13,125 bases of DNA, from assembly GCA_030615565.1 (NCBI GenBank), contig JAUWZC010000046.1, positions 1-13,125 of the forward strand, in the 5' to 3' direction. Shown here piece after piece: positions 6,167 through 13,125 of this stretch; the stretch's first letter is position 1; every line of letters starts with the position of its first letter. Position numbers and translations under genes: made by a program. The stretch is from Desulfobacteraceae bacterium (lineage in GTDB: Bacteria; Desulfobacterota; DSM-4660; Desulfatiglandales; B25-G16). Under the pieces are notes generated by a model. It was not told where the DNA came from. It saw only the letters and a program-made list of their open reading frames with translations, and made no database searches.

Positions 6167-7981
6167 TTACCGCCTAAACTGGATATCATAGAGGTTCTTA
6201 TATCTGCCATTTGCAGCAATAAGTTTTTCATGAGTGCCTGACTCAACAATTCTGCCATTCTCCAGAACATAGATCATATCAGCCCTTCTGATTGTATTCA
6301 GGCGATGGGAAACAATGAAGATGGTCCTCTGTCCAAGAAGATTTTCTATGGCCTCCTGGATAAGGAGCTCGCTTTCTGGATCAAGGGCTGAGGCAGGCTC
6401 ATCAAGAATTATTACAGCCGGATCTTTAAGAATAGCCCTGGCTATGGCAATTCTCTGTCTCTGTCCACCGGAAAGGAGGGTTCCTCTATCACCAACAATT
6501 GTTTCATACTCCTCTGGAAAGGACATGATAAAATCATGGGCCTGGGCTGTTTTGGCTGCATTTTCAATTTGTTCTTTTTTATAATGGACACCATTATAAT
6601 TGATATTATTGGCAATGGTGTCATGAAAAAGGAGACTCTCTTGACTTACTGTAGCAATTTGACCTTGTAAGGACTCCAGTGTTGCATCCCTAATATCCAT
6701 TCCATCAATCCTTATAGAGCCAGATTGAATATCATAGAAACGGGGAATGAGATCCAGAAGAGTGCTTTTACCTGCCCCAGTTGAGCCAACAAAGGCTACC
6801 ATTTTCCCTGCATTGACGGTAAAAGAGATATCACTTAAGATTAATTTTCCTGGTTCATAGCAAAAATCAACATGAGAGAACTCTATTGTATTTTTTAGTC
6901 TCGGCATCACCCTTGCTTCTGGTTTATCCTGTATACTTGGCACTGTATGCATTATATCAAAGACCCTTCTGGTTGCACCCTGAAGTGTCCTCAAATTATT
7001 ATTTATCCTGGCCAGATTTTTAATAGGAGAGTAGACCCGGGCAAATGCATAAAGTATTGCAATAAGTTCTCCTAAGGTATGATGAAAGGAGATCTTTCCT
7101 ATTATCAACACAATGGGGAGAATCAAAAAGACACTTGAATCCATCATGGGCCCAATTCCGAGCTGCCATCTAGTCCAATGCATAACCCTTTTATAGAGAC
7201 TATCAGCAAGCTTCCTAAACCTATCTGATTCATATTTTCCCCTGCAGAATCCCTTTATAACCTTGACTAATAAGATAATCTCTTGATAGCTTGATGTTAC
7301 ATCTGCTGTCGCATCCTGCACCCTGGTTGAATGTTTCTTGACCTTGCGGCCAAAAAGCCTGATAAGACCAACAATTAAAGGGGCAACAATAATAGCCATT
7401 ATGGTAAGTTTATAGTTCATCAAGAAGAGATAGATAAGAAATACCGATGCTGATAGGGGATTCTGCACAAGACCAATGATGATAATGCTTATAAAACCCT
7501 GCATTACTGTCAGGTCTGCTGTTGCCCGTGCAATTAGTTCGCCACTCTTGCGCTTATGATAAAATGTTAGGGGCAGCACTATGAACTTTTCAGCCAGATC
7601 AACCCGTAAAGTTTTAATGGCCCTGTTTGAGAAGGCTGCTGCTGAAAGCTCGCTCAAGTAAATGGTAATTGATTTAAGGATTACCGAAAGAAATGCAATA
7701 CCAGTAAGAAGAACGAGCAAGCTATTTGGTGAAATCCCGCTTACCAAAACCAGTTCCGTTCTCTCAAAAGACCAGTTAGATCGAAATGTTAGCCAGGGAA
7801 TTCTCCATTCAGCAGGATCACTTGCCCTTTTCATTCCTTCGTCAATAAAGGGCTGGAGAAGGTAGGCAGGCACTACAATAAAAAGTGCTGATAAGGCTGT
7901 TAGGATGATTGTCACTATTATTAGGCCCTGATGGGCCTTAACATAGGTGGCAATATCCTTACCAAGAATCTTGTTTAACAT
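6167..7981 (-). CDS. MsbA-like lipid ABC exporter (fused TMD-NBD)
   Basis: A 604-residue half-size ABC exporter with an N-terminal six-helix membrane domain (about 15-335) and a C-terminal ATPase. Motifs are complete: Walker A GSTGAGKST (399-407), Q-loop Gln447, signature LSGGQ (503-507), Walker B VIILDE (523-528) and H-loop His559. It should act as a homodimer flipping an amphipathic substrate across the inner membrane. The first periplasmic loop (about 48-85) is longer than in typical MsbA. In an LPS-bearing bacterium next to a GT9 gene, lipid A-core is the likely cargo, but multidrug relatives look similar. The start lies 4 bases after the acyl-CoA dehydrogenase stop and has no Shine-Dalgarno sequence (AGTTTAGTTAA before ATG), so translation probably depends on ribosomes finishing the upstream gene. 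The stop faces the kinase gene, 61 bases away. Confidence 0.87.
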   Translation of the reverse strand: MLNKILGKDIATYVKAHQGLIIVTIILTALSALFIVVPAYLLQPFIDEGMKRASDPAEWRIPWLTFRSNWSFERTELVLVSGISPNSLLVLLTGIAFLSVILKSITIYLSELSAAAFSNRAIKTLRVDLAEKFIVLPLTFYHKRKSGELIARATADLTVMQGFISIIIIGLVQNPLSASVFLIYLFLMNYKLTIMAIIVAPLIVGLIRLFGRKVKKHSTRVQDATADVTSSYQEIILLVKVIKGFCRGKYESDRFRKLADSLYKRVMHWTRWQLGIGPMMDSSVFLILPIVLIIGKISFHHTLGELIAILYAFARVYSPIKNLARINNNLRTLQGATRRVFDIMHTVPSIQDKPEARVMPRLKNTIEFSHVDFCYEPGKLILSDISFTVNAGKMVAFVGSTGAGKSTLLDLIPRFYDIQSGSIRIDGMDIRDATLESLQGQIATVSQESLLFHDTIANNINYNGVHYKKEQIENAAKTAQAHDFIMSFPEEYETIVGDRGTLLSGGQRQRIAIARAILKDPAVIILDEPASALDPESELLIQEAIENLLGQRTIFIVSHRLNTIRRADMIYVLENGRIVESGTHEKLIAANGRYKNLYDIQFRR

Positions 7982-7985
7982 TTAA

Positions 7986-9137
7986 CTAAACTGCATCGAT
8001 ATATCGAGAAATCACGATCCTCTGAACCTCACTGGTTCCCTCACCAATTTCTAACAGCTTCTGATCGCGATAGAATCTCTCGACATCATATTCTTTCATT
8101 AGTCCGTATCCACCATGTAGCTGGACAGCATGGTCAGCACACATACCCATAACCTCAGAGCAGTATAATTTAGCCATGGCAGCAAGTTTTTCAAATGGCT
8201 GCTCATTATCTCTCAGCCAGCAGGCCTTATAAAGTAATAGCCTCGCACACTCTATCTCTGTAGCCATATCTGCCAATTTAAAGGCATTAACCTGAAATGT
8301 TGATATTGGCTTGCCGAACTGAACCCTTTCCTTGGAATATTTAAGGGCCGAATCAAAGGCACCCTGTGCCCCCCCTAAACCCATTGCAGCAATGGAGAGT
8401 CTACCTCCATCCAGGGTTCCAAGCATTTGATGAAAGCCATCGCCTATTGGACCCAGAAGATTTTCTTTTGGTACCCTGCAGTCCTCAAAATATAGCTCAG
8501 CTGTATTGGATGCACGCCACATTAGCTTACCATGCATAGTCCTTGCCTCAAAGCCTGGGGTACCCATCTCTACAATAATCGAAGTCAGTTCTCGTTTGCC
8601 ATCTTTCCTGATACCTGTCCTAGTCAATGGTATAACACCAGCAGTAATGTCAGCTGACCCATTTGTAATAAATATCTTGCTACCATTTATAACCCATTCG
8701 TCTCCATCAAGAACGGCGCTTGTCTGTGTATTTCCAGCATCCGATCCGGCATTAGGTTCAGTCAGTCCAAAGGCCCAGAGAGTCTCACCTTTACATGCCT
8801 TTGGGAGATACTTCTTTTTCTGTTCCTCATTTCCATAATAATAAAGGGGCCCTATACCCAGGGAATTACCAGCAGCAATGGTGGCAGCATGAGACCCATC
8901 AACCCTGGCAATTTCTTCAGTAGCGATAATATAGGAGACATAATCCATGCCCTGACCTCCATATTCTTCACTTACAAACATACCAAAAAGGCCAAGCTCA
9001 GCCATGGCCTTCATGGTCTCGTAAGAGAATTCCTCTTTTTCGTCCAGCTCCATGGCTACAGGCTTTATCTCATTTTCAGCAAAATCCCGTACAGATTTTC
9101 TTAAGATCTCATGTTCCATTGATAATGAAAAATCCAT
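7986..9137 (-). CDS. Acyl-CoA dehydrogenase
   Basis: A 383-residue FAD-dependent acyl-CoA dehydrogenase that introduces the 2,3 double bond in an acyl-CoA and passes electrons to electron-transfer flavoprotein. Family signatures are clear: FGLTEPNAGSDAG (123-135), GGRLSIAAMGLGGAQGAFD, ERVQFGKPI, and a C-terminal LEIGEGTSEVQR in which Glu366 occupies the catalytic base position of the medium- and short-chain enzymes. Length is standard. The ATG has a ribosome site AAGGGGG seven bases upstream. It lacks features I would need to name a glutaryl-CoA or aromatic-pathway enzyme, so chain length is open. It lies between a GT9 glycosyltransferase (82-base gap) and an MsbA-like exporter (4-base gap) in one minus-strand operon, an odd place for a fatty acid enzyme. 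No ETF genes are in the window. Confidence 0.92.
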   Translation of the reverse strand: MDFSLSMEHEILRKSVRDFAENEIKPVAMELDEKEEFSYETMKAMAELGLFGMFVSEEYGGQGMDYVSYIIATEEIARVDGSHAATIAAGNSLGIGPLYYYGNEEQKKKYLPKACKGETLWAFGLTEPNAGSDAGNTQTSAVLDGDEWVINGSKIFITNGSADITAGVIPLTRTGIRKDGKRELTSIIVEMGTPGFEARTMHGKLMWRASNTAELYFEDCRVPKENLLGPIGDGFHQMLGTLDGGRLSIAAMGLGGAQGAFDSALKYSKERVQFGKPISTFQVNAFKLADMATEIECARLLLYKACWLRDNEQPFEKLAAMAKLYCSEVMGMCADHAVQLHGGYGLMKEYDVERFYRDQKLLEIGEGTSEVQRIVISRYIDAV

Positions 9138-9219
9138 ATATGCCCCCTTATCATTAAATTATCTACCAATATTGTCTGAGATTATTCTTGAAGAAGGATA
9201 CTTAAGCCTCTTATATCAG

Positions 9220-10128
9220 TCAAGCCAAAAGTTTTTGTACCTTTGTTAATTCGTTCTTAATTTTCTTATAGATAACCTGATGAGGTTTACCATAATCAAT
9301 TATAGTAACATCTGGCCCCAAAGGAGACCACTGAAGGGGATTACTGTTTTTAAAAAGACATATTGTGGGTGTTCCAAGCATTGCTGCGAGGTGTGTTATG
9401 CCGCTGTCGTGTCCAATGTAAAAGGAGGCCTTTTTGAGCAATGATAAAAGCCTGTCTCTGTGGGGTGATTGAATAATCTCTATTTCTATCCCTGATAGCT
9501 CTTTGGCAATGATTTGATCCCATTGTCCTTCCGCAGGTCCTAAAAGCAAGATACATTTATGAGATATCATAAGATCTTTATTTATTATTAGATCAAGCCA
9601 AAATTCAGGTGGAAAATTTTTCTTTTTACTTCCTGAGCCGGGATGTAAAACAATCATGCCTTCTGATCTCGAAGGTTTGCCTTTTCCAAGCAAGGGTCTC
9701 CTCTGTGCCTCATCTATGGCTTCCTCAGGATTAACAGGTAGTCCAGATTTTTTAAGGCATGATGCTAAATATAATGCAACATGTATTTTTTCTTCCCTTT
9801 GTGGAAAGGGTGGAAATGAAAAGATAGAGATGTATTTCAGGCACTTTCTTAGACCTTGTTTTAGCTTACATGAAGGATCACTGAGAAAGCAGATTACCCT
9901 TTCAACATCCGGGAAAGAAAGGTCTTTGCAATGAGGTTTTTCAAAAAATAGGGTGTGCCATCCGCCCTTTTCGTAATCAAGGCAGTTTAGTAAGAAGGGT
10001 TTTAAAAAATCAATTCCTGGTTTTTTCCCCAATAATGTTAATTTTGCCTTATCAGCTATTTGATAAAGGGCCGGAGCCAGCAATAAGGTGTCACCCAGGG
10101 CGCTCGGTCGAATAATTAAGGCTCTCAA
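9220..10128 (-). CDS. Glycosyltransferase family 9 (heptosyltransferase-like)
   Basis: A 302-residue GT9 enzyme of the ADP-heptose:LPS heptosyltransferase family, which builds the LPS inner core on the cytoplasmic side. Motifs are RPSALGDTLLLAPAL (7-21, acceptor-side loop), LHPGSGSKKKNFP with the nucleotide-binding HPGSG, and YIGHDSGITHLAAMLGTPTICLF near the C-terminus, with the conserved DSGITHLAA. Length is slightly short for heptosyltransferases (about 320-350). The start is a TTG: upstream in frame a stop follows within four codons, while the residues after TTG (RALIIRPSALGD) are the canonical family N-terminus. A ribosome site AGAGGA lies 13 bases upstream, rather far. It is first in a minus-strand operon with an acyl-CoA dehydrogenase and an MsbA-like exporter. 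Sugar donor cannot be told from sequence. Confidence 0.85.
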   Translation of the reverse strand: MRALIIRPSALGDTLLLAPALYQIADKAKLTLLGKKPGIDFLKPFLLNCLDYEKGGWHTLFFEKPHCKDLSFPDVERVICFLSDPSCKLKQGLRKCLKYISIFSFPPFPQREEKIHVALYLASCLKKSGLPVNPEEAIDEAQRRPLLGKGKPSRSEGMIVLHPGSGSKKKNFPPEFWLDLIINKDLMISHKCILLLGPAEGQWDQIIAKELSGIEIEIIQSPHRDRLLSLLKKASFYIGHDSGITHLAAMLGTPTICLFKNSNPLQWSPLGPDVTIIDYGKPHQVIYKKIKNELTKVQKLLA

Positions 10129-10181
10129 TGTGTAAAATTAGTCCTCTTAGAAAACTTTTAATCCAAACTTACCGATATTGC

Positions 10182-10210
10182 TTGAATAAGGATAAATATC
10201 ATTGTATATA
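10182..10210 (+). promoter_or_regulatory. Candidate promoter of the crotonase-gcdA operon
   Basis: TTGAAT (10182-10187) and TATATA (10205-10210) are spaced by 17 bases and lead to a start about 35 bases before the crotonase-like gene. Each box matches consensus at about four of six positions, so it is a moderate candidate. Confidence 0.45.
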
Positions 10211-10229
10211 GAGTGCCATAAATCTTCAA
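10201..10229 (-). promoter_or_regulatory. Candidate divergent promoter of the GT9 operon
   Basis: On the minus strand TTGAAG (10224-10229) and TACAAT (10201-10206) are 17 bases apart, pointing at the GT9 gene with a leader of about 65 bases. Its -10 box overlaps the -10 box of the opposite-facing candidate at 10205-10210. Confidence 0.45.
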
Positions 10230-10251
10230 CATCAATAAGAGGAGGTATTTT

Positions 10252-11457
10252 ATGAAAGGACCAATAAGATTGGTCAGGTCTGATAAGATTGCAGAATATA
10301 AAAACCTTGGTCCTATCTATGAATGGTCTGAGGGTAAGGCATATCTTATGATTGACGGGGTCAGATTTAAAGGAAAGGTTGGTGCTGTCCTATGTTATTA
10401 TAATCCACCTGTTCATCAGGTAGGAAACCCAGGACTGGATGCCTATTTAGAGGGCTTAGATAGAGTTTTTGAGAAGAAGGATGATCTTGAATTTCTTATC
10501 CTCTATGGAGCCAATGATCCTGTCCATGCTGGCGGGGATCTCAAGGAAAGCCTGAACAGACTGGACAAAACCCTGGAGATGAAAAAGGAAAAGGAGGCAA
10601 GCGGTGCTTCTTCAGAGGAGGTAGACGAGCTCTTTAAATGGGCGGATGACAGGTTAAAGAAGGGGATTGGCCTTCATGGAAGCATTAGAAAGATTGCCCA
10701 ATATTTGAGGGTAGTTGCTGTTTGTGGAGGAGGGACAAGGTTTGGTGGTTCGGCAGAGATTCCCCTGATGGCCGATTTTTTAGTCGGTGACTCCAGAAGC
10801 GGTATGTGTTTTAGCGAGGCTACTATTGGTCTCATTCCAGGTTGGTCAGGAATAGCCAGAACATTGATTAAGGCTGGGCTAATCAATGCTGAATATATGG
10901 CTAAGACATCAAAGGAGGTAAAGGCCAACCAGCTAAAAGAAATTGGAACCTATAATGTAGTTATAGATATTCCTTTTACTTTTCCAAAGAGGCAGAGAAC
11001 TGATGATCCTGATGCTGATAAGGCAAAGTATCAGGAAGATTTAGAAACCCATAATGATGAGACAGGAATGCTTTTACTTCCAAAGGGATTGGAACTTGAC
11101 ACCTGCCCGGCAAAAGAGATACCAAAAGTTGGTGATAAAGAGAGAAAAACCCTTGCCATAAAAGAGGATATTTCTCTCGAGGTAACCAGAAGAAAGGATC
11201 CGGAGAATTACTCTGATCTTTGGGGGAAACCCTTGCGAGAGGTAAAGGATGAGATGGCCAAGATGGGGAGACCTTTAGCACCACAATCCATAGAGGCCTT
11301 AACCAACCTGCTTGAGGGTTATGACCCATCAAAATTTGATGAAAATTCATTTGTTGAAAAAGAGATGAAGGCAGATGCAAGACTTTACAGGGATCCAAGA
11401 TTCCGGGCAGGCCTGATAGCAACTCTTGAACAAAAAGTAGGTGATTATAGATTATAG
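10252..11457 (+). CDS. Extended crotonase-family protein (enoyl-CoA hydratase-like)
   Basis: A 401-residue member of the crotonase superfamily, well above the usual ~260. The first oxyanion-hole loop is HAGGDLKE (92-99). The second is GGTRFGGSAEIPLMAD (160-175), where Glu169 aligns with Glu144 of rat crotonase (GGGCELAM). FSEATIGLIPGWSG (187-200) aligns with QPEITLGTIPGAGG, placing Glu189 at the Glu164 position. Both hydratase acids are thus kept, so hydratase or related chemistry on an acyl-CoA is likely. An inserted charged helix (about 102-138) separates the loops, and a ~190-residue C-terminal part (from about 212) has no motif I recognise. Start is fixed by AGAGGAGG seven bases upstream. 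It lies 13 bases before gcdA, suggesting a substrate linked to glutaconyl-CoA metabolism. It does not resemble the ring-opening hydrolase BamA closely. Exact reaction unknown. Confidence 0.82.
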   Translation: MKGPIRLVRSDKIAEYKNLGPIYEWSEGKAYLMIDGVRFKGKVGAVLCYYNPPVHQVGNPGLDAYLEGLDRVFEKKDDLEFLILYGANDPVHAGGDLKESLNRLDKTLEMKKEKEASGASSEEVDELFKWADDRLKKGIGLHGSIRKIAQYLRVVAVCGGGTRFGGSAEIPLMADFLVGDSRSGMCFSEATIGLIPGWSGIARTLIKAGLINAEYMAKTSKEVKANQLKEIGTYNVVIDIPFTFPKRQRTDDPDADKAKYQEDLETHNDETGMLLLPKGLELDTCPAKEIPKVGDKERKTLAIKEDISLEVTRRKDPENYSDLWGKPLREVKDEMAKMGRPLAPQSIEALTNLLEGYDPSKFDENSFVEKEMKADARLYRDPRFRAGLIATLEQKVGDYRL

Positions 11458-11470
11458 GAGGGAAAATAAG

Positions 11471-13125
11471 ATGAGACAGTATTTTCAAAAAATGAGTCCG
11501 ATTGGAAGAGAACTGAGAGAAAATGAGAGAGAACGGGAAGAGGCCAATGCCCTTGAGATATCTGAGGTTGAAAAGGAGGTAGCCGAGGCCTTAGAGAAAA
11601 GAAAAATGGCAGGTCTTCCAGTTGAAAAGCTCCATAAAAGAGGGGAAAAGACAGCCTGGGAAAGAATCGAGCTTTTAGTTGATACCGGTACATTTGTACC
11701 ATTAGACAGCCTTTATGACCCTGAATTCAATCAGGAGGGGTCAACCGGAGTGGTAACTGGTTTGGGTAAGATATCGGGCAGATACGGTTTAATTATTGCC
11801 TCAGACAATAAAGTCCTTGCTGGGGCCTGGATCCCAGGTCAGCGAGAGCATATTTTTCGGGCCCAGGATATTGCCGAACGTTTGAACATTCCCCTTGTCT
11901 GGATACTTAACTGCAGTGGCGTAAAGTTAACTGAACAGGAAAAAGTATACGCTGGCAGGAGATCTGGTGGAAGGACATTTTTCAGGCATGCTGAGCTGGA
12001 ACAAGAGGGTATACATGTGATCTGTGGTATGTACGGTACAAATCCTGCTGGTGGTGGATATCATGCAATAAGCCCGTCTATCATCTTCGCCCACGAAAAA
12101 TCCAACATGGCAGTGGGTGGAGGAGGTATTGTCAGTGGCATGTCTCCCAAGGGAGGCTTTGATCTCGAGGGTGCAGAGACGATAATTGAAGCAACAAGAA
12201 AGTTCAAACAGGTTCCTCCTGGAGGAGTCGGGGTTCACCATGATGTGACCGGCTTTATGAGAGAGGTATTTGATACCGAGGAAGGTGTTCTTGAAGCTGT
12301 TAAGAAATGTATGGCAGGTATGCCTATGTATGACCCATCGGTGTTCAGGGTAGCAGAACCTGCTGATCCGATTTATCCAGCAGATGATCTTAATCTTATT
12401 GTTCCCTTTAATCAAAAAAAGACCTATAGCATTGAACAGGTGCTGGCCCGCGTTTTTGATGGAAGTGAACACATGGAATACAGACCAGACTATGCTCCTG
12501 AAGTTTACTGTGGACTCGCCAAGTTAGACGGTTTCCTGGTTGGAGTTATTGCCAATAGGCAGGGTTTTCTGGGTAAGGGTTATCCCAGATATGCAGAGAA
12601 TCAATATCTGGGCATAGGTGGCAAGTTTTACAGAGAAGGTCTTATAAAGATGAATGAGCTGGTCATGTTCTGTGGCAGGGACAGGATACCTATGATCTGG
12701 GTCCAAGATACCTCAGGTATTGATGTTGGTGACATTGCTGAGAAGGCAGAACTCCTCGGGCTTGGACAGTCACTTATTTACTCTATTGAGAGTTCAGAAC
12801 TTCCTATGATGTGCGTTGTCTTGAGAAAGGGGACAGCTGCTGCCCATTACATAATGGGAGGGCCCCAGGCAACCAGAAATAATGCTTTTACCATTGGTGT
12901 GCCTACTACTGAAATCTATGTAATGCATGGAGAAACGGCTGCTGCTGCTGCCTTCTCAAGAAGGCTGGTAAAAGAAAAGGATGCAGGTAACCCCCTTGAA
13001 CCAGTGATCGATAAAATGAACGCCCTTGCGCAACAGTACTATGATCAGTCAAGGCCAGTGTATTGTGCAAAGGCCGGTCTGGTGGACGAGGTTGTTCCTT
13101 TGACACAAATAAGGGATTATTTTAT
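11471..13125 (+). CDS. gcdA: Glutaconyl-CoA decarboxylase alpha subunit, 3' end outside window
   Basis: The first 551 codons of a carboxyltransferase very close to GcdA of Acidaminococcus (587 residues), so about 35 codons are missing at the right edge. GcdA moves the carboxyl group of glutaconyl-CoA to biotin on GcdC; GcdB then decarboxylates carboxybiotin and pumps Na+. Shared family passages include SDNKVLAGAWIPGQ, LNCSGVKLTEQEKVY, CGMYGTNPAGGGYHAISP, TGFMREV, VQDTSGIDVGDIAEKAELLGLGQSLIYSIE and LRKGTAAAHYIMGGPQ, covering the N- and C-terminal crotonase-fold halves. The ATG has a strong site TAGGAGGG nine bases upstream. The frame is open throughout. It is cotranscribed with the crotonase-like gene 13 bases before it. 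GcdB, GcdC and GcdD should lie further right or elsewhere. Related biotin-dependent carboxyltransferases (methylmalonyl- or propionyl-CoA) are less similar at the N-terminus. Confidence 0.92.
   Translation, partial: MRQYFQKMSPIGRELRENEREREEANALEISEVEKEVAEALEKRKMAGLPVEKLHKRGEKTAWERIELLVDTGTFVPLDSLYDPEFNQEGSTGVVTGLGKISGRYGLIIASDNKVLAGAWIPGQREHIFRAQDIAERLNIPLVWILNCSGVKLTEQEKVYAGRRSGGRTFFRHAELEQEGIHVICGMYGTNPAGGGYHAISPSIIFAHEKSNMAVGGGGIVSGMSPKGGFDLEGAETIIEATRKFKQVPPGGVGVHHDVTGFMREVFDTEEGVLEAVKKCMAGMPMYDPSVFRVAEPADPIYPADDLNLIVPFNQKKTYSIEQVLARVFDGSEHMEYRPDYAPEVYCGLAKLDGFLVGVIANRQGFLGKGYPRYAENQYLGIGGKFYREGLIKMNELVMFCGRDRIPMIWVQDTSGIDVGDIAEKAELLGLGQSLIYSIESSELPMMCVVLRKGTAAAHYIMGGPQATRNNAFTIGVPTTEIYVMHGETAAAAAFSRRLVKEKDAGNPLEPVIDKMNALAQQYYDQSRPVYCAKAGLVDEVVPLTQIRDYF

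Noticed and set aside
7986..9137. Glutaryl-CoA dehydrogenase to feed GcdA
   Set aside because: The catalytic Glu and C-terminal EGTSE motif fit a general acyl-CoA dehydrogenase; recalled non-decarboxylating glutaryl-CoA dehydrogenases differ there, so substrate was left open.
10976..11488. 170-codon minus-strand frame
   Set aside because: Antisense to the crotonase-like gene, which has family motifs and a good ribosome site.
11927..12472. 181-codon minus-strand frame
   Set aside because: Antisense to gcdA, whose sequence is recognisable across the whole stretch.
1..13125. CRISPR array or tRNA gene
   Set aside because: No regularly spaced direct repeats and no cloverleaf-like sequence were seen on either strand by eye.

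Overview
The window looks like a piece of chromosome from an anaerobic, Gram-negative bacterium of the Desulfobacterota (former Deltaproteobacteria) type. The lineage is an inference from gene content: a glutaconyl-CoA decarboxylase alpha subunit, a stand-alone acyl-CoA dehydrogenase, an AmmeMemoRadiSam-type radical SAM enzyme, and LPS-type genes (an MsbA-like exporter, a GT9 glycosyltransferase, a small LPS-type kinase). Base composition is moderately AT-rich, with a visibly GC-richer patch near 3.40-3.56 kb.

Layout. 1-2138 holds two plus-strand genes, a radical SAM enzyme with a degenerate Tat-like leader and an RNase Z-like metallo-hydrolase, each preceded by small inverted repeats. 2139-4690 is a repeat-rich, decaying region. 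It contains a ~250 bp inverted-repeat element, a complete type II toxin-antitoxin pair (MazF/PemK-like toxin and ribbon-helix-helix antitoxin, minus strand) with a palindromic operator candidate, the severed C-terminal HTH of a FixJ/LuxR response regulator, and an HD-domain hydrolase gene broken by at least one frameshift. 4691-6105 carries a good sigma70-like promoter followed by a small membrane methyltransferase (ICMT/PEMT type) and a compact protein or LPS kinase. 6167-10128 is a minus-strand operon: GT9 glycosyltransferase, then acyl-CoA dehydrogenase, then MsbA-like ABC transporter. 10252 to the right edge is a divergent plus-strand operon: a long, unusual crotonase-family protein followed by gcdA, which runs off the window.

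How the genes may work together. The GT9 enzyme, MsbA-like exporter, kinase and possibly the methyltransferase fit assembly, export and decoration of LPS core or other envelope lipids. The crotonase-like protein and GcdA fit CoA-thioester metabolism: GcdA transfers the carboxyl of glutaconyl-CoA to biotin in a sodium-pumping decarboxylase, whose other subunits are not in the window. The acyl-CoA dehydrogenase belongs functionally with that CoA metabolism but sits inside the LPS-type operon. I found no clear novel defence or biosynthetic system. The best leads are the TA operator architecture, the reconstructable HD pseudogene, the inverted-repeat element, the methyltransferase-kinase pair and the crotonase-GcdA pair. 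No tRNA, rRNA, CRISPR array or intact transposase was found.
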